A stretch of DNA of 64,000 nucleotides from Azospirillum humicireducens (GTDB taxonomy: Bacteria; Pseudomonadota; Alphaproteobacteria; Azospirillales; Azospirillaceae). Positions 7,583 through 16,510 of the stretch are shown in pieces. A program made the translations under genes and the position numbers. The notes under the pieces are model-generated. The model was not told the DNA's origin, searched no databases, and worked only from the letters and a program-made list of their open reading frames with translations. Numbering within the stretch: position 1 is the stretch's first letter; the number at the start of each line of letters is the position of its first letter. The stretch covers positions 1,480,501 through 1,544,500 of the forward strand of contig NZ_CP015285.1 of assembly GCF_001639105.2 (NCBI RefSeq). The letters are read 5' to 3'.

Positions 7583-9042
7583 GCCGCACCACCTTCCAGA
7601 ACCCAGGTGTCCTTCGAGCCGCCGCCCTGGGACGAATTGACGATCAGCGTGCCCTTCTTCAGCGCCACGCGCGACAGGCCGCCGGGCAGGACCCAGGTGC
7701 TCTTGCCGGTGATGGCGAAGGGGCGCAGATCGACGTGGCGCGGCTCGATGGCGTCGTCGCAGACGGTCGGGCAGACCGACAGGTCGACGACCGGCTGGCT
7801 GATGTAGTTGGATGGATCGGCCAACAGCTTGGCCCGGCAATCCTCCAGTTCCGCCTTGCTTGCGCGCGGACCGATGGTGATGCCGTAACCGCCGGCCTCG
7901 CCCACCGGCTTCACCACCAGATCGGCCAGATTGTCCAGCGTGTATTGCAGGGCGTCCGGTTCGCGGCAGATGCGGGTGTCGACGTTGGGGATGATCGGGT
8001 CCTGGTCCAGGTAGTATTTGATCATCCGCGGCACATAGCAGTAGACCGCCTTGTCGTCGGCCACACCGGTGCCGATGGCGTTCGCCAGCGCGACATTGCC
8101 CTTGCGGTAGGCCTCCAGAATGCCGGGCACGCCCAGCAGGCTGTCGGGGTTGAAAGCCTTTGGATCGAGGAAGGCGTCGTCCAGCCGACGGTAGATGGAA
8201 TGGACCGGGGCCAGGCCGTTGGTCGTCTTCATGAAGACGCGGTCGTTGTCCACCACCAGATCGCGGCCCTCGACCAGCGGCACGCCCATCTCGCGCGCCA
8301 GGAAGATGTGCTCGAAATAGGCGGAGTTGTAGGTGCCCGGCGACAGCAACACCACCTGCGGGTCGTCGACCGGCGCGATCTCCACCATCGCGTCGAGCAG
8401 CTTGTGGCCATAATTGTCCACCGGCCGGATGCCGATGTCCTGCATCAGGTCGGGGAAGACCCGCTGCATCATATGGCGGTTTTCGACGACGTAGGAGACG
8501 CCCGACGGAACGCGCCCATTGTCCTCCAGCACCCGGAAGGTGCCATGGCGGTCGCGCACCAGATCGGTGCCCATGATGTGGATGTAGGTGTTGAAGGGAA
8601 CGTCCAGCCCGATCATCTGCGGGCGGAAATTGTGGTTCCCCTCGACCAGATCCCTCGGAATCACCCCGTCCTTCAGAATCTTCTGGTCGTGATAGATATC
8701 GTGCAGGAACAGGTTCAGCGCGGCGACCCGCTGAGTAACGCCCGCCTCCAGATGCTTCCATTCCTGCGCGGAGATCACCCGCGGGATGACGTCGAACGGC
8801 AGGATGCGGTCGACGGCGTCCTTGTCGGAATAGACGATGAAGGTGATGCCGAGATTGTAAAGCTCCCGCTCCGCATCCTGCGCGCGTCGGCGCAGTTCAT
8901 CGAAATCGAGTGCGGCCAGCCTCTGGCGGATCAGCGCCGTATGTTCGGCTGGTAAATCCATGGCTCCGAACAATTCGTCGAAGTACAGGCCAGGATTGTA
9001 GGATGACAAAAGGTCGGACGGTTTGCCCTCGGGTACGCTCAC
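7579..9042 (-). CDS. Circularly permuted ATP-grasp protein
   Basis: About 487 residues of the CP-ATP-grasp type 2 family, predicted to form an amide or peptide bond using ATP. Recognisable segments are VYSDKDAVDRILPFDVIPR, FLHDIYHDQ, RPQMIGLDVP, YIHIMGTDLVRD, RVLEDNGRVPSGVSYV and the C-terminal VVKPVGEAGGYGI and LSVCPT segments. The start is taken as GTG at 9042 because GGGGGAG lies just upstream and it gives the usual family length; an upstream extension stays open to 9228 but looks non-coding. The substrate is unknown. The alpha-E gene follows with a 4-bp overlap. Confidence 0.85.
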   Translation of the reverse strand: MSVPEGKPSDLLSSYNPGLYFDELFGAMDLPAEHTALIRQRLAALDFDELRRRAQDAERELYNLGITFIVYSDKDAVDRILPFDVIPRVISAQEWKHLEAGVTQRVAALNLFLHDIYHDQKILKDGVIPRDLVEGNHNFRPQMIGLDVPFNTYIHIMGTDLVRDRHGTFRVLEDNGRVPSGVSYVVENRHMMQRVFPDLMQDIGIRPVDNYGHKLLDAMVEIAPVDDPQVVLLSPGTYNSAYFEHIFLAREMGVPLVEGRDLVVDNDRVFMKTTNGLAPVHSIYRRLDDAFLDPKAFNPDSLLGVPGILEAYRKGNVALANAIGTGVADDKAVYCYVPRMIKYYLDQDPIIPNVDTRICREPDALQYTLDNLADLVVKPVGEAGGYGITIGPRASKAELEDCRAKLLADPSNYISQPVVDLSVCPTVCDDAIEPRHVDLRPFAITGKSTWVLPGGLSRVALKKGTLIVNSSQGGGSKDTWVLEGGAA

Positions 9043-9249
9043 AGACTCCCCCGCGCTTGTATCTGACCGATCATCGCGGGCCGGGCGGCATCGCCCCGGC
9101 CATGTCGCATTGTGCAGGAAGTATGACCCATCGCCGCGCGCTTTGAACAGGGCAATCGCGCTGACCGTTGTACGACGCGATGACAAAGCAAGAATTCGGA
9201 CGCGGACACATCCGGAAATTAGCGCCAAAGTACCGGTGCCGCGAAGGTG

Positions 9250-10419
9250 CTATCGTGCTTTGGTGGCGCCCGCGGCGGCATTGGGAGCGGCGGCATTGCC
9301 GGATTGACCCCCGGCAGCCGGAGCCGCCTGGGTTTCGCGCAGCAGGACCATGGTGATGCGGCGATTGCGCGGGCTGTTTGGCTGATCGGCGACCAGAGGG
9401 TCGCGGTCGGCCTTGCCGACGACATCCTGGATTCGCACCGGATCGATGCCACCGGCCAGCAGGGCGCGGCGGGTGGCGTTCGCCCGCTCCGTCGACAGGT
9501 CCCAGTTGTCGCGGCCCGAACCGGCCGGGAAGGGGGTGGAGTCGGTGTGGCCGCTGATCGACAGCTTGTTGGGCAGCTTGGACAGGGCCTTGGCCACCTG
9601 CTGCACCAATTGGCGGGTTTGCGGATACATCTGGCCGGAACCGCCGGGGAACATCGACACGCGGTCCTGGTCCACGATCTGGATGCGCAGGCCCTCCGGC
9701 GTCTGGTCGATCATCAGGTTCTGGGCCAGCGGCTCCAATTCCGGCACCGACTGGATGGCCTGCCGGATCTCGGTCGCGGCCTGCTGGAACTGGCGGGCCT
9801 CCTTGGCCGCACCCTGCAGGCTCTCCATCGCCTCCTTCACCCGCTCGCCGAAGTCGGACAGCTTCTCGCCGGGCTTCTGGCCGGGAATGCCCAGCTGTTT
9901 GGCGAGCTCCTCCATCCGCTTCTGGAACTCGGCGCGGGTCTCGTTCGGCTTCTGGTCGGCGACATCCGCATTCGCCGCGGCGCCATTGGCCGCAGCCTCC
10001 GTGCCGGACTGACCGGGACCGGTGCCCTGGCCGGGGCCGGTGGCGGACTCGGTCGGGTCGTCGGCGTCGTCGGTCTGCTGAGAGGAATAGCCGGGGGGGC
10101 CCGAAACCGGCACGTCGGCCGACATGGGCGAACTGGGGGAGATCTGTGCGCCCGGCACCGTGATGGTCTTGCCGCCCAGCATGCCGCCGGATCCCGATTG
10201 TTCCCGGCTGACCGAAACGGGCGAGAAATAATCGGCGATGCCCTTGCGCTGGTCCGATGTGGTGACGTTCAGCAGCCACAGCAGCAGGAAGAAGGCCATC
10301 ATCGCGGTCACGAAGTCGGCATAGGCGACCTTCCACGCGCCGCCATGATGGCCGCCGTGCCCGCCCTTCTTCTTCTTGATGATGATCGGCCGTTCGTTGC
10401 CGCCGGAATTCGCGCTCAT
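9250..10419 (-). CDS. motB: Flagellar motor protein MotB
   Basis: Stator subunit that anchors the motor to peptidoglycan. About 389 residues. A basic N-terminus (IIIKKKKGG) is followed by one membrane helix whose first part carries the proton-binding aspartate (AYADFVTAMMAFFLLLWLL, Asp about residue 35). Next come a long Gly/Ser/Thr/Gln-rich linker and a helical region, then the OmpA-like peptidoglycan-binding domain (LSISGHTDSTPF ... NWDLSTERANATRRAL ... NSPRNRRITMVLL). ATG at 10419 is chosen because it places the lysine-rich segment at the start; an earlier in-frame start would add 16 residues. motA is not adjacent. The Gly/Gln-rich linker is longer than in enteric MotB. Confidence 0.92.
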   Translation of the reverse strand: MSANSGGNERPIIIKKKKGGHGGHHGGAWKVAYADFVTAMMAFFLLLWLLNVTTSDQRKGIADYFSPVSVSREQSGSGGMLGGKTITVPGAQISPSSPMSADVPVSGPPGYSSQQTDDADDPTESATGPGQGTGPGQSGTEAAANGAAANADVADQKPNETRAEFQKRMEELAKQLGIPGQKPGEKLSDFGERVKEAMESLQGAAKEARQFQQAATEIRQAIQSVPELEPLAQNLMIDQTPEGLRIQIVDQDRVSMFPGGSGQMYPQTRQLVQQVAKALSKLPNKLSISGHTDSTPFPAGSGRDNWDLSTERANATRRALLAGGIDPVRIQDVVGKADRDPLVADQPNSPRNRRITMVLLRETQAAPAAGGQSGNAAAPNAAAGATKAR

Positions 10420-10722
10420 GCCCTGGCCGTGGCGAATGGTTCGCGGCCCGAAGGCCGATCTTCGCACGCGGCCCCCCGACGGAAGCCACGGTGGAATCGG
10501 CGGCCGTCCGCCGCGGCTGAACCCTGACGGGGTTTCATTAAGATCCGTTTAACGACGTTGCCGGGGGCGGCGGCGTGGCCGAGATGCGGCTTGCACGGGG
10601 TGGCGTGCTGGATTAATTCCCGGTATTTCCTACTTTGAGTGTCATCTTCGGCGGCTCCAAGGCCGTCGACGGTTGCCCTGCCCTGTCAGTCCCCTCCACC
10701 TTGGCCCGCATCACAGGACGTC
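10420..10722. other. Divergent intergenic region motB / flavin reductase
   Basis: About 300 bp between divergently transcribed genes. It must hold both promoters. I see no long hairpin, conserved box or small gene; the TTAAGATCCGTTTAAC segment near 10537-10552 is the least GC-rich part. Confidence 0.4.
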
Positions 10723-11214
10723 ATGACCACCGAACAGCCGATCGATCCGCTTGCGTTCCGTTCCGCCCTCGGCTGCTTCGCCACCGGGATCGCCGTCATC
10801 ACGACCATCGCTCCCGACGGGCTGCCGCTGGGGGTCACGGTGAATTCCTTCTCGTCGGTGTCGCTCGATCCGCCGCTCGTGCAGTTCTGCCTGGGGCGTG
10901 CGGCGATGTCCTTCGAAGCCTTCAACATCGCACCGCATTTCGCGGTGAACATCCTGGCTGCCGACCAGGAGGACCTGTCCAACCGCTTCTCCCGCCGCGA
11001 CCTGCAGGAGCGTTGGGCCGGCCTGGAGACCACCACCGGCCGCGGCGGCGTGCGCCTGCTGACCGGCTGCCTCGCGACTCTGGAATGCGACCGCGAGCAT
11101 CTGCTGGACGGCGGCGACCATGTCATCGTGCTGGGCCGCGTGCGCAAGCTGGCCTCGCGCGAGGACGGCGCCCCGCTGCTGTATTTCCGCGGGCGTTACG
11201 CCCATCTGGGGTGA
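10723..11214 (+). CDS. Flavin reductase-like FMN-binding protein
   Basis: 163 residues of the flavin reductase family that reduce FMN with NAD(P)H, usually to feed a two-component monooxygenase. Hallmarks are FRSALGCFATGIAVITT at the N-terminus, GLPLGVTVNSFSSVSLDPPLVQFCL (flavin-binding) and a C-terminal YFRGRYAHLG. AGGACG before ATG 10723 supports this start over an upstream in-frame extension. No oxygenase gene is next to it, so the partner is unknown. Confidence 0.85.
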   Translation: MTTEQPIDPLAFRSALGCFATGIAVITTIAPDGLPLGVTVNSFSSVSLDPPLVQFCLGRAAMSFEAFNIAPHFAVNILAADQEDLSNRFSRRDLQERWAGLETTTGRGGVRLLTGCLATLECDREHLLDGGDHVIVLGRVRKLASREDGAPLLYFRGRYAHLG

Positions 11215-11226
11215 CCTGGCGATGTC

Positions 11227-11511
11227 CTATCCGGCCGCGCGGTGAAGGTCGCGGCCGGTCAGGTGGATGTTGGCATCGGGATCGAGCGCGCGCGCCAGGA
11301 TGCGCTGTTCGGTTGCCCGCTCGAACAGGGGGCGGTTCATGCAGACCTGCTGGACCGCCTCCTCCGGCTTCGGAGTGTGGCCGACGATGCCCTGCAGGGT
11401 ACGGCGGGTGACGAAGACACGGCCCAGATACTCCCCGACCTGCACCGGGAACTCCACGGCGTCGGCCTCCTCGTTCCAGAAGGGCTCGTCGGGAAACAGG
11501 AAAATGGGCAT
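11227..11511 (-). CDS. Small unrecognised protein (94 aa)
   Basis: Starts FPDEPFWNEEADAVEFPVQV, a beta-rich N-terminal half, followed by a helical segment with conserved-looking EAVQQVCMNRPLFERATEQR. It somewhat resembles the small DUF1488-type proteins, but the match is too weak to assert. GAGGA precedes ATG 11511. It is the last gene of the SCP2 / DUF6134-like / small-protein operon, 21 bp after its neighbour. Confidence 0.65.
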   Translation of the reverse strand: MPIFLFPDEPFWNEEADAVEFPVQVGEYLGRVFVTRRTLQGIVGHTPKPEEAVQQVCMNRPLFERATEQRILARALDPDANIHLTGRDLHRAAG

Positions 11512-11532
11512 CGGGTCCTCGGCAGGCAGAAA

Positions 11533-12189
11533 TCACTTCAGGACGTAGGTGATATCATAGCCGCTGCGTTTGAAGCGCGTCTTCATCAGCGTCCCGTCCG
11601 CCGCGAACCACAGGTCGCGTTCGACATCGCCTTCGATGCGGTGATGGGCGGCCTCCACGGCCTTGCCGCCGGCCTCCACTCTCTCCGCCCCGACCTTGCG
11701 CGCCGCGACCTTGTAGGGCGCGCCGTCGATGACCGACAGAAGCTGCGTGTGCTTCAGCACCTGCGGAGTCCAGAGGGTCAGCGGAAGGGTGCCGGACGGT
11801 GCCTGCTGGGTCTTGCCGTCCACCGTCAGGCGATAACCGCCGGCATCGCGCGCCATCTCGATCTTGTGCGGCGTACCGTCGTCGTCGGTCGTGGCGGTCA
11901 TCGAGTCGAGAATACCGCCCTTCCACAGCTCCTCACGCTTGTGGTCGTAGCGGAAGTTGATGAACAGCACCTTCACCCGCGTGGTGGCGGTGACGGTGAC
12001 CTTGGTGCGGTCACCCTGCGGTTCGATCTTCACCTGCTCGCTGCCGATGGGATCCTCGCCCATCAGGATCTGATAGGTCAGCGTCCGAGCTGTTCCCTGG
12101 GCAGCGGCGGTGCCCGTCAGGCCGGTCAGCAGCGAGGCCGCCACGAGGGCAGCGGCCAGGGTGGCGCATTGGGTGCGCATCGTCGTCAT
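11533..12189 (-). CDS. Secreted DUF6134-like protein
   Basis: 218 residues with a clear Sec signal peptide (LAAALVAASLLTGLTGTAAAQ). The mature part is beta-strand-rich: LTYQILMGEDPIGSEQVKI, RVKVLFINFRYDHKREELW and LPLTLWTPQVLKH resemble the DUF6134 group of periplasmic proteins with an antiparallel sheet like DUF3108. Function is unknown. GGGAGGAAA lies 6 nt before ATG 12189. It sits in an operon between the SCP2 protein and the 94-residue protein. Confidence 0.7.
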   Translation of the reverse strand: MTTMRTQCATLAAALVAASLLTGLTGTAAAQGTARTLTYQILMGEDPIGSEQVKIEPQGDRTKVTVTATTRVKVLFINFRYDHKREELWKGGILDSMTATTDDDGTPHKIEMARDAGGYRLTVDGKTQQAPSGTLPLTLWTPQVLKHTQLLSVIDGAPYKVAARKVGAERVEAGGKAVEAAHHRIEGDVERDLWFAADGTLMKTRFKRSGYDITYVLK

Positions 12190-12235
12190 GTGCGTTTCCT
12201 CCCGGTTGGGTGCGGTTGGCGGCTCTTGCGGCCGC

Positions 12236-12538
12236 TCAGTCGTCCAGCAGTTGCGCCAGCTTCATGGCAACGCCCATCGATCCCTCGACCTTCAGCTTGC
12301 CCATCGTGAAGGCCAGCATCGGGTTCAGCTTGCCATTGATCAGCTTCTGCAGGTTTTCCGGCGATATGCGGATGGTGCAGTCGGCCTCGGAATCCTCGCG
12401 GCTGATGCTGATCGGATTGGCACGGCCATCGACCCGGATCACCTCGCCCTCCTTGCCCAGCAGGAAACGGACCGAGGCGTTGAGCGAGCGCAGATCGCCG
12501 CTGCGGCTGCGCAGTTCCTGCACAATGTCGTCGACCAT
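12236..12538 (-). CDS. SCP2 sterol-binding domain protein
   Basis: 100 residues, one SCP2 fold, which holds lipids or acyl-CoA in a hydrophobic tunnel. The family signature is the C-terminal half: DCTIRISPENLQKLINGKLNPMLAF followed by MGKLKVEGSMGVAMKLAQLL. It is the first gene of a minus-strand operon and is divergent from the acyl-CoA ligase gene across a 173-bp region that contains a LiuR-like palindrome, which suggests a joint role in acyl-CoA handling. Confidence 0.88.
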   Translation of the reverse strand: MVDDIVQELRSRSGDLRSLNASVRFLLGKEGEVIRVDGRANPISISREDSEADCTIRISPENLQKLINGKLNPMLAFTMGKLKVEGSMGVAMKLAQLLDD

Positions 12539-12575
12539 GAAAGCATGCCCTCAGGATTGTTCGTAGGACCGCCCT

Positions 12576-12607
12576 TGACAGTAGGCCCGCATTACGTTTA
12601 CGTCAAC
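12576..12607 (+). promoter_or_regulatory. Promoter with LiuR-like MerR-family palindrome
   Basis: TTGACA at 12576-12581 is followed by TTACGTTTACGTCAA at 12593-12607. The palindromic TTGACGTAAACGTAA (reverse strand) resembles sites reported for LiuR-type MerR regulators of acyl-CoA degradation. It lies between the divergent SCP2 operon and the acyl-CoA ligase, and a MerR regulator is encoded just downstream. Confidence 0.5.
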
Positions 12608-12711
12608 GTCATAACGAAAGCGTTTCAGACACCCACCGCCCAACGGGCCGTTCGGCCCGAATGTCGGCCGCCAGGTGATCCGGAACGCGCCACCGCCAAG
12701 GGGAGCGAAAC

Positions 12712-14457
12712 ATGTCCGAGCCGCTTGCGCAGAGCGCCCACCCGACTGCCGCCGCCGCAAATGACGCCGCAAACGACACCGCCCGGCCCTGGTTGGCGCA
12801 TTACCCCGAGGGGATCGCCTGGGACCAGGATTTTGCGCCGATGCCGCTGCACATGCTGTTCGAGGAGGCGGCGGGACGTTACGCCGGCCGCCCATGCCTC
12901 GATTTCCTGGGCCGCCGCTACACTTATGCCGAGGTGCTGGATCTGGTGAACCGCGCCGCCCGCGGATTCCAGGATCTTGGCGTCGGGCCGGGGGTGAGGG
13001 TGGGCTTGTGCCTGCCCAATTGCCCGACCTACGTCATCTCCTACTTCGCGGTGCTGAAGGCCGGCGGGACCGTCGTCAACTACAACCCGCTCTATGTCGA
13101 GCGGGAGCTCGAGTACCAGATAACCGACTCGCAGACCGAGATCATGGTGACGCTGGACCTCAAGCAGATCTATCCGCGCGTCGCGGCGATGCTGGACCGG
13201 ACGCCGCTGAAGCGGATCATCGTCTGCCGGATGGCAAGCATCCTGCCTGCGGTCAAGAAGGCGCTGTTCAGCGTACTCAAGCGCGGGGAACTGGCCGCGG
13301 TGCCGCGCGACGGCCGCCATCTCGATTTCGCCAGCCTGCTGGTCAACGACGGCACGCTGCGCCCGGTGCGCATCGACGGGCTGCGCGACATCGCCGTGCT
13401 GCAATACACCGGCGGCACCACCGGCGTGCCCAAGGGCGCGATGCTGACCCACCACAATCTTCTGTCCAACGCCCGGCAGGTGCAGGCCTGGTTCCCCACC
13501 GTGGCGTTGGGCCAGGAGCGCATGCTGGCCGTGCTGCCCTTCTTCCATGTCTTCGCCATGACCGTGGTGCTGAACATGGGGCTGGCCTGCGGGGCCGAGT
13601 TGATCATGCTGCCGCGCTTCGAGACGGAGCAGGTGCTGAAGACCATTGCCAAGCGCAAGCCGACCCTCGTTCCCGGCGTGCCCACCATGTACAAGGCTCT
13701 GCTCGGTCACCCGCAGGTCGCCCGCTATCCGATGACCTCGATCCGCTATTGCATCTCCGGCGGCGCGCCGCTGCCGATGGAGTTGAAGCGGCAGTTCGAG
13801 ACGGCCACCGGCTGCGTGCTGATCGAAGGCTACGGCCTGTCCGAAGCCTCCCCGGTCTGTGCCGCCAACCCGCTGAACGGCGTCAACAAGGAAGGCTCGA
13901 TCGGCCTGCCGCTTCCCGGCATCGCCATCGAGATCCGCGACCTGGAGGATCCGGCCCGCAAGCTCGGCATCGGTGAGAAGGGGCAGGTGGCGATTTCCGG
14001 CCCCAACGTGATGGCCGGCTATTGGGGCCGGGCGGAGGAAAGCGACCGCACCGTGGTCGACGGCTTCCTGCTGACCGGCGATGTCGGGACCATGGACGAG
14101 GACGGTTACGTCTTCCTGCTCGACCGGCTGAAGGATCTCATCATCTGCAGCGGCTACAACGTCTATCCGCGCATGATCGAGGAGGCGATCTACCAGCATC
14201 CCGACGTGGTCGCCGCCTGCGTCATCGGCCTGCCCGACGATTACCGCGGCCAGACGCCGAAGGCCTTCGTGCAGTTGAAGCCGGGCGCCACCCTGACCGC
14301 GGAGGCTCTGCGCGACTTCCTGCGCGACAAGATCTCCCGCATCGAGATGCCGACCGCCATCGAGTTCCGCGAGGAACTGCCGAAAACCGCCGTCGGCAAG
14401 CTGTCGAAGAAGGAACTGATCGCCGAGGCGCAGCAGGCTCTATCGAACGGCGGATGA
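12712..14457 (+). CDS. Long-chain fatty acid / dicarboxylate--CoA ligase
   Basis: 581-residue adenylate-forming enzyme that activates a carboxylic acid to acyl-AMP and then acyl-CoA. The order of motifs is complete: YTGGTTGVPKGAMLTH (P-loop-like A3), EGYGLSEASPVC (A5), LTGDVGTMDEDGYVFLLDR (A7/A8), KDLIICSGYNVYPRMIEE and the catalytic lysine in PKTAVGKLSKKEL (A10). The closest wording is FadD/PimA. AGGGGAGC precedes ATG 12712. The neighbouring MerR regulator, thioesterase and both ETF subunits place it in fatty- or branched-chain acid oxidation. The N-terminal 20 residues are Ala-rich and of no obvious function. Confidence 0.9.
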   Translation: MSEPLAQSAHPTAAAANDAANDTARPWLAHYPEGIAWDQDFAPMPLHMLFEEAAGRYAGRPCLDFLGRRYTYAEVLDLVNRAARGFQDLGVGPGVRVGLCLPNCPTYVISYFAVLKAGGTVVNYNPLYVERELEYQITDSQTEIMVTLDLKQIYPRVAAMLDRTPLKRIIVCRMASILPAVKKALFSVLKRGELAAVPRDGRHLDFASLLVNDGTLRPVRIDGLRDIAVLQYTGGTTGVPKGAMLTHHNLLSNARQVQAWFPTVALGQERMLAVLPFFHVFAMTVVLNMGLACGAELIMLPRFETEQVLKTIAKRKPTLVPGVPTMYKALLGHPQVARYPMTSIRYCISGGAPLPMELKRQFETATGCVLIEGYGLSEASPVCAANPLNGVNKEGSIGLPLPGIAIEIRDLEDPARKLGIGEKGQVAISGPNVMAGYWGRAEESDRTVVDGFLLTGDVGTMDEDGYVFLLDRLKDLIICSGYNVYPRMIEEAIYQHPDVVAACVIGLPDDYRGQTPKAFVQLKPGATLTAEALRDFLRDKISRIEMPTAIEFREELPKTAVGKLSKKELIAEAQQALSNGG

Positions 14458-14571
14458 CCCGAAGTCACTGTCCTGACCCGGACGTAAAGGGAAGCCTTAT
14501 CACGCGACGGCAGCTGTGCTACCAAACGGCAGGCGCATTGTGCCGGACACGAACAAAAGGTCTTCCCAGGG

Positions 14572-14964
14572 ATGGAACAGCTCTACACGGTCAACCAGCT
14601 TGCGGAGGAGCTGGGCATCACGCCGCGGGCTCTGCGCTTCTACGAGGTCAAGGGATTGCTGGCACCCAACCGTGTCGGCAACAACCGGGTCTATACGAAG
14701 CGCGATCGCGCCCGGCTGAAGCTGATCCTGCGCGGCAAGCGCCTGGGCTTTTCTCTGGCGGAAATCCGCGAGTATCTCGACCTTTACAACGTCAATGGCG
14801 GTTTGGAACAGCAGAAGAACCTGCTGAAGCGCGTACAGAAGCGGCTGAAGGACCTCGCCCAACAGCGGGAGGACCTGGAGGCCACCGTCCAGGAACTGCA
14901 CGACATCGAGGTGCAGGTCACCAACACCCTGGCGGAGATGAAGGCCGCCGCGAAGGACAGCTGA
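14572..14964 (+). CDS. MerR-family regulator, LiuR-like
   Basis: 130 residues. The N-terminal winged helix-turn-helix is typical (YTVNQLAEELGITPRALRFYEVKGLLAPNR), followed by the RVYTKRDRARLKLI arm and a long dimerisation coiled coil (residues about 75-125) with no metal-binding cysteines. Cys-less MerR proteins of this kind (LiuR-like) respond to acyl-CoA metabolites and control fatty or branched-chain acid catabolism. The location between an acyl-CoA ligase and thioesterase/ETF genes supports that. The candidate operator is at 12593-12607. A shorter related half-site (GGACGTAAAG) lies about 90 bp upstream of its own start. Confidence 0.82.
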   Translation: MEQLYTVNQLAEELGITPRALRFYEVKGLLAPNRVGNNRVYTKRDRARLKLILRGKRLGFSLAEIREYLDLYNVNGGLEQQKNLLKRVQKRLKDLAQQREDLEATVQELHDIEVQVTNTLAEMKAAAKDS

Positions 14965-15079
14965 CCGGCCGGACGCCCGACGCGCTCCGGTCGGCCCAGA
15001 CGGGGGATCGGAGCATGACGGGACAGTTTTGGCCGCGGGCGGCAGTCGACCTCCTCCCCGGTGATGCGGGAAAGCGGTC

Positions 15080-15607
15080 ATGAACCTGATTTTCCGACTG
15101 CTGGCGGTTGCAGCCGCCGCCATTCTCGCAGCCCTGCGCGGTCGCCGCGCCGGGCTGTTGGAGCCGTCGACGCTGAAATTCCGGGTCTGGCCGACCGACC
15201 TGGACATCAACCTGCACATGACCAACGCGCGCTATTTCAGCGTGATGGACCTGGGGCGGGCCGATCTGATGATCCGCGTCGGACTGGGACCGGCGATCCT
15301 GCGCAACCGCTGGCAGCCGGTGCTGGGCGGCGCCACCATCCGCTACCGCCGCTCACTGCGTCCTTTCCAGCGCTTCACCCTGGTCAGCCGGGTGCTGTGC
15401 TGGGACGATCGCTACATCTTTATGGAACACCGCATGGAAACGCCAGGCGGGCTGGCCGCGCTGGCCGTGGTCCAAGGCGCCATTGTCGGCGCCAACGGCG
15501 TGGTCGCCCCGGCGGAGGTTCTCGCCACGCTCGGCACCAACGCCGCCTCCCCACCGATTCCCGATGCGGTCGCCGCCTTGCGCGGGCAAAGCCTGCCCGC
15601 GGCCTGA
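15080..15607 (+). CDS. Hotdog-fold thioesterase family protein (THEM6-like)
   Basis: 175 residues. An N-terminal hydrophobic segment (LIFRLLAVAAAAILAALRG) probably anchors it to the membrane. It is followed by a 4HBT-like hotdog domain with WPTDLDINLHMTNARYFSVMD, where the Asp/His/Asn cluster matches acyl-CoA thioesterase active sites, and RYRRSLRPFQRFTLVSRVL. It probably hydrolyses acyl-CoA thioesters. etfB starts 39 bp downstream, so it may be co-transcribed with the ETF genes. Confidence 0.78.
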   Translation: MNLIFRLLAVAAAAILAALRGRRAGLLEPSTLKFRVWPTDLDINLHMTNARYFSVMDLGRADLMIRVGLGPAILRNRWQPVLGGATIRYRRSLRPFQRFTLVSRVLCWDDRYIFMEHRMETPGGLAALAVVQGAIVGANGVVAPAEVLATLGTNAASPPIPDAVAALRGQSLPAA

Positions 15608-15646
15608 ATCGAAACAACAACACCATCCGAGAGGAGACACGCCATC

Positions 15647-16396
15647 ATGAAGGTGCTGGTGCCCGTGAAGCGGGTCGTCGACTACAACGTCAAGATCCGG
15701 GTGAAGACCGACCAGTCCGGCGTCGAGACGTCCAACGTGAAGTTCTCGATGAACCCCTTCGACGAGATCGCCGTCGAGGAGGCCGTCCGCCTGAAGGAGG
15801 CCGGCACCGCGACCGAGATCGTCGTCGTCTCCGTCGGCCCGGCCCAGGCGCAGGAGACGCTGCGCACCGCGCTCGCCATGGGGGCCGACCGCGCCATCCT
15901 GGTTCAGACCGATATGGAGACCCAGCCGCTGGCCGTCGCCAAGGTCCTCAAGGCGCTGGTCGGGAAGGAGGCTCCCGGCCTCGTCATCCTCGGCAAGCAG
16001 GCGATCGACGACGACTGCAACCAGACCGGCCAGATGCTGGCGGCGCTGCTCGGCTGGGGCCAGGGCACCTTCGCCTCCAAGGTCGCGCCGGCTGGCGATG
16101 CCGTTGCAGTGACACGCGAGATCGACGGCGGGCTTGAGGTCGTGTCGCTGAAGCTGCCGGCGGTGGTTACGGCCGACCTGCGCCTGAACGAGCCGCGCTA
16201 TGCCTCGCTGCCCAACATCATGAAGGCGAAGAAGAAGCCGCTGGAGACGGTCACGCCGGATGCGCTCGGCGTCGACGTGACCCCGCGCCTGAAGACGCTG
16301 AAGGTCGCCGGGCCGGCCAAGCGTCAGGCCGGCATCAAGGTGCCGGACGTCGCCACCCTGGCCGACAAGCTGAAGAACGAGGCGCGGGTGATCTGA
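15647..16396 (+). CDS. etfB: Electron transfer flavoprotein beta subunit
   Basis: 249 residues. With EtfA it accepts electrons from acyl-CoA dehydrogenases and passes them to ETF:quinone oxidoreductase. Conserved ETF-beta segments: [60 protein letters not shown] (AMP-binding), [16 protein letters not shown] and [28 protein letters not shown] precedes ATG 15647. etfA follows after 114 bp that contain a palindromic repeat-like element. Confidence 0.97.
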   Translation: MKVLVPVKRVVDYNVKIRVKTDQSGVETSNVKFSMNPFDEIAVEEAVRLKEAGTATEIVVVSVGPAQAQETLRTALAMGADRAILVQTDMETQPLAVAKVLKALVGKEAPGLVILGKQAIDDDCNQTGQMLAALLGWGQGTFASKVAPAGDAVAVTREIDGGLEVVSLKLPAVVTADLRLNEPRYASLPNIMKAKKKPLETVTPDALGVDVTPRLKTLKVAGPAKRQAGIKVPDVATLADKLKNEARVI

Positions 16397-16410
16397 GGAC
16401 TGGTCGTATC

Positions 16411-16467
16411 GGGGTGCCCCCTCCCCACCCCGCCCCCGCTTCGCGGGAGAGGGTTGGGAAAGGGCCT
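16411..16467. repeat. Palindromic GC-rich intergenic element between etfB and etfA
   Basis: Two arms, CCCTCCCCACCC (about 16419-16430) and GGGTTGGGAAAGGGC (about 16451-16465), flank a perfect small hairpin CCCGC-TTC-GCGGG. It has the look of a dispersed intergenic palindrome; no second copy is seen in this window, so its repeat status is an inference. Confidence 0.4.
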
Positions 16468-16510
16468 TCCAAGCAGACACCTCGCCACCCTCCAACCAAG
16501 GACCCGCCCC

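Noticed and set aside
5789..7807. 670-codon open frame antisense to the tRNA-protein transferase and alpha-E genes
   Set aside because: Runs through three real genes on the other strand and has no domain; an effect of high GC.
12712..14457. Antisense open frame of about 520 codons to the acyl-CoA ligase
   Set aside because: No family features; the ligase on the plus strand has all adenylation motifs.
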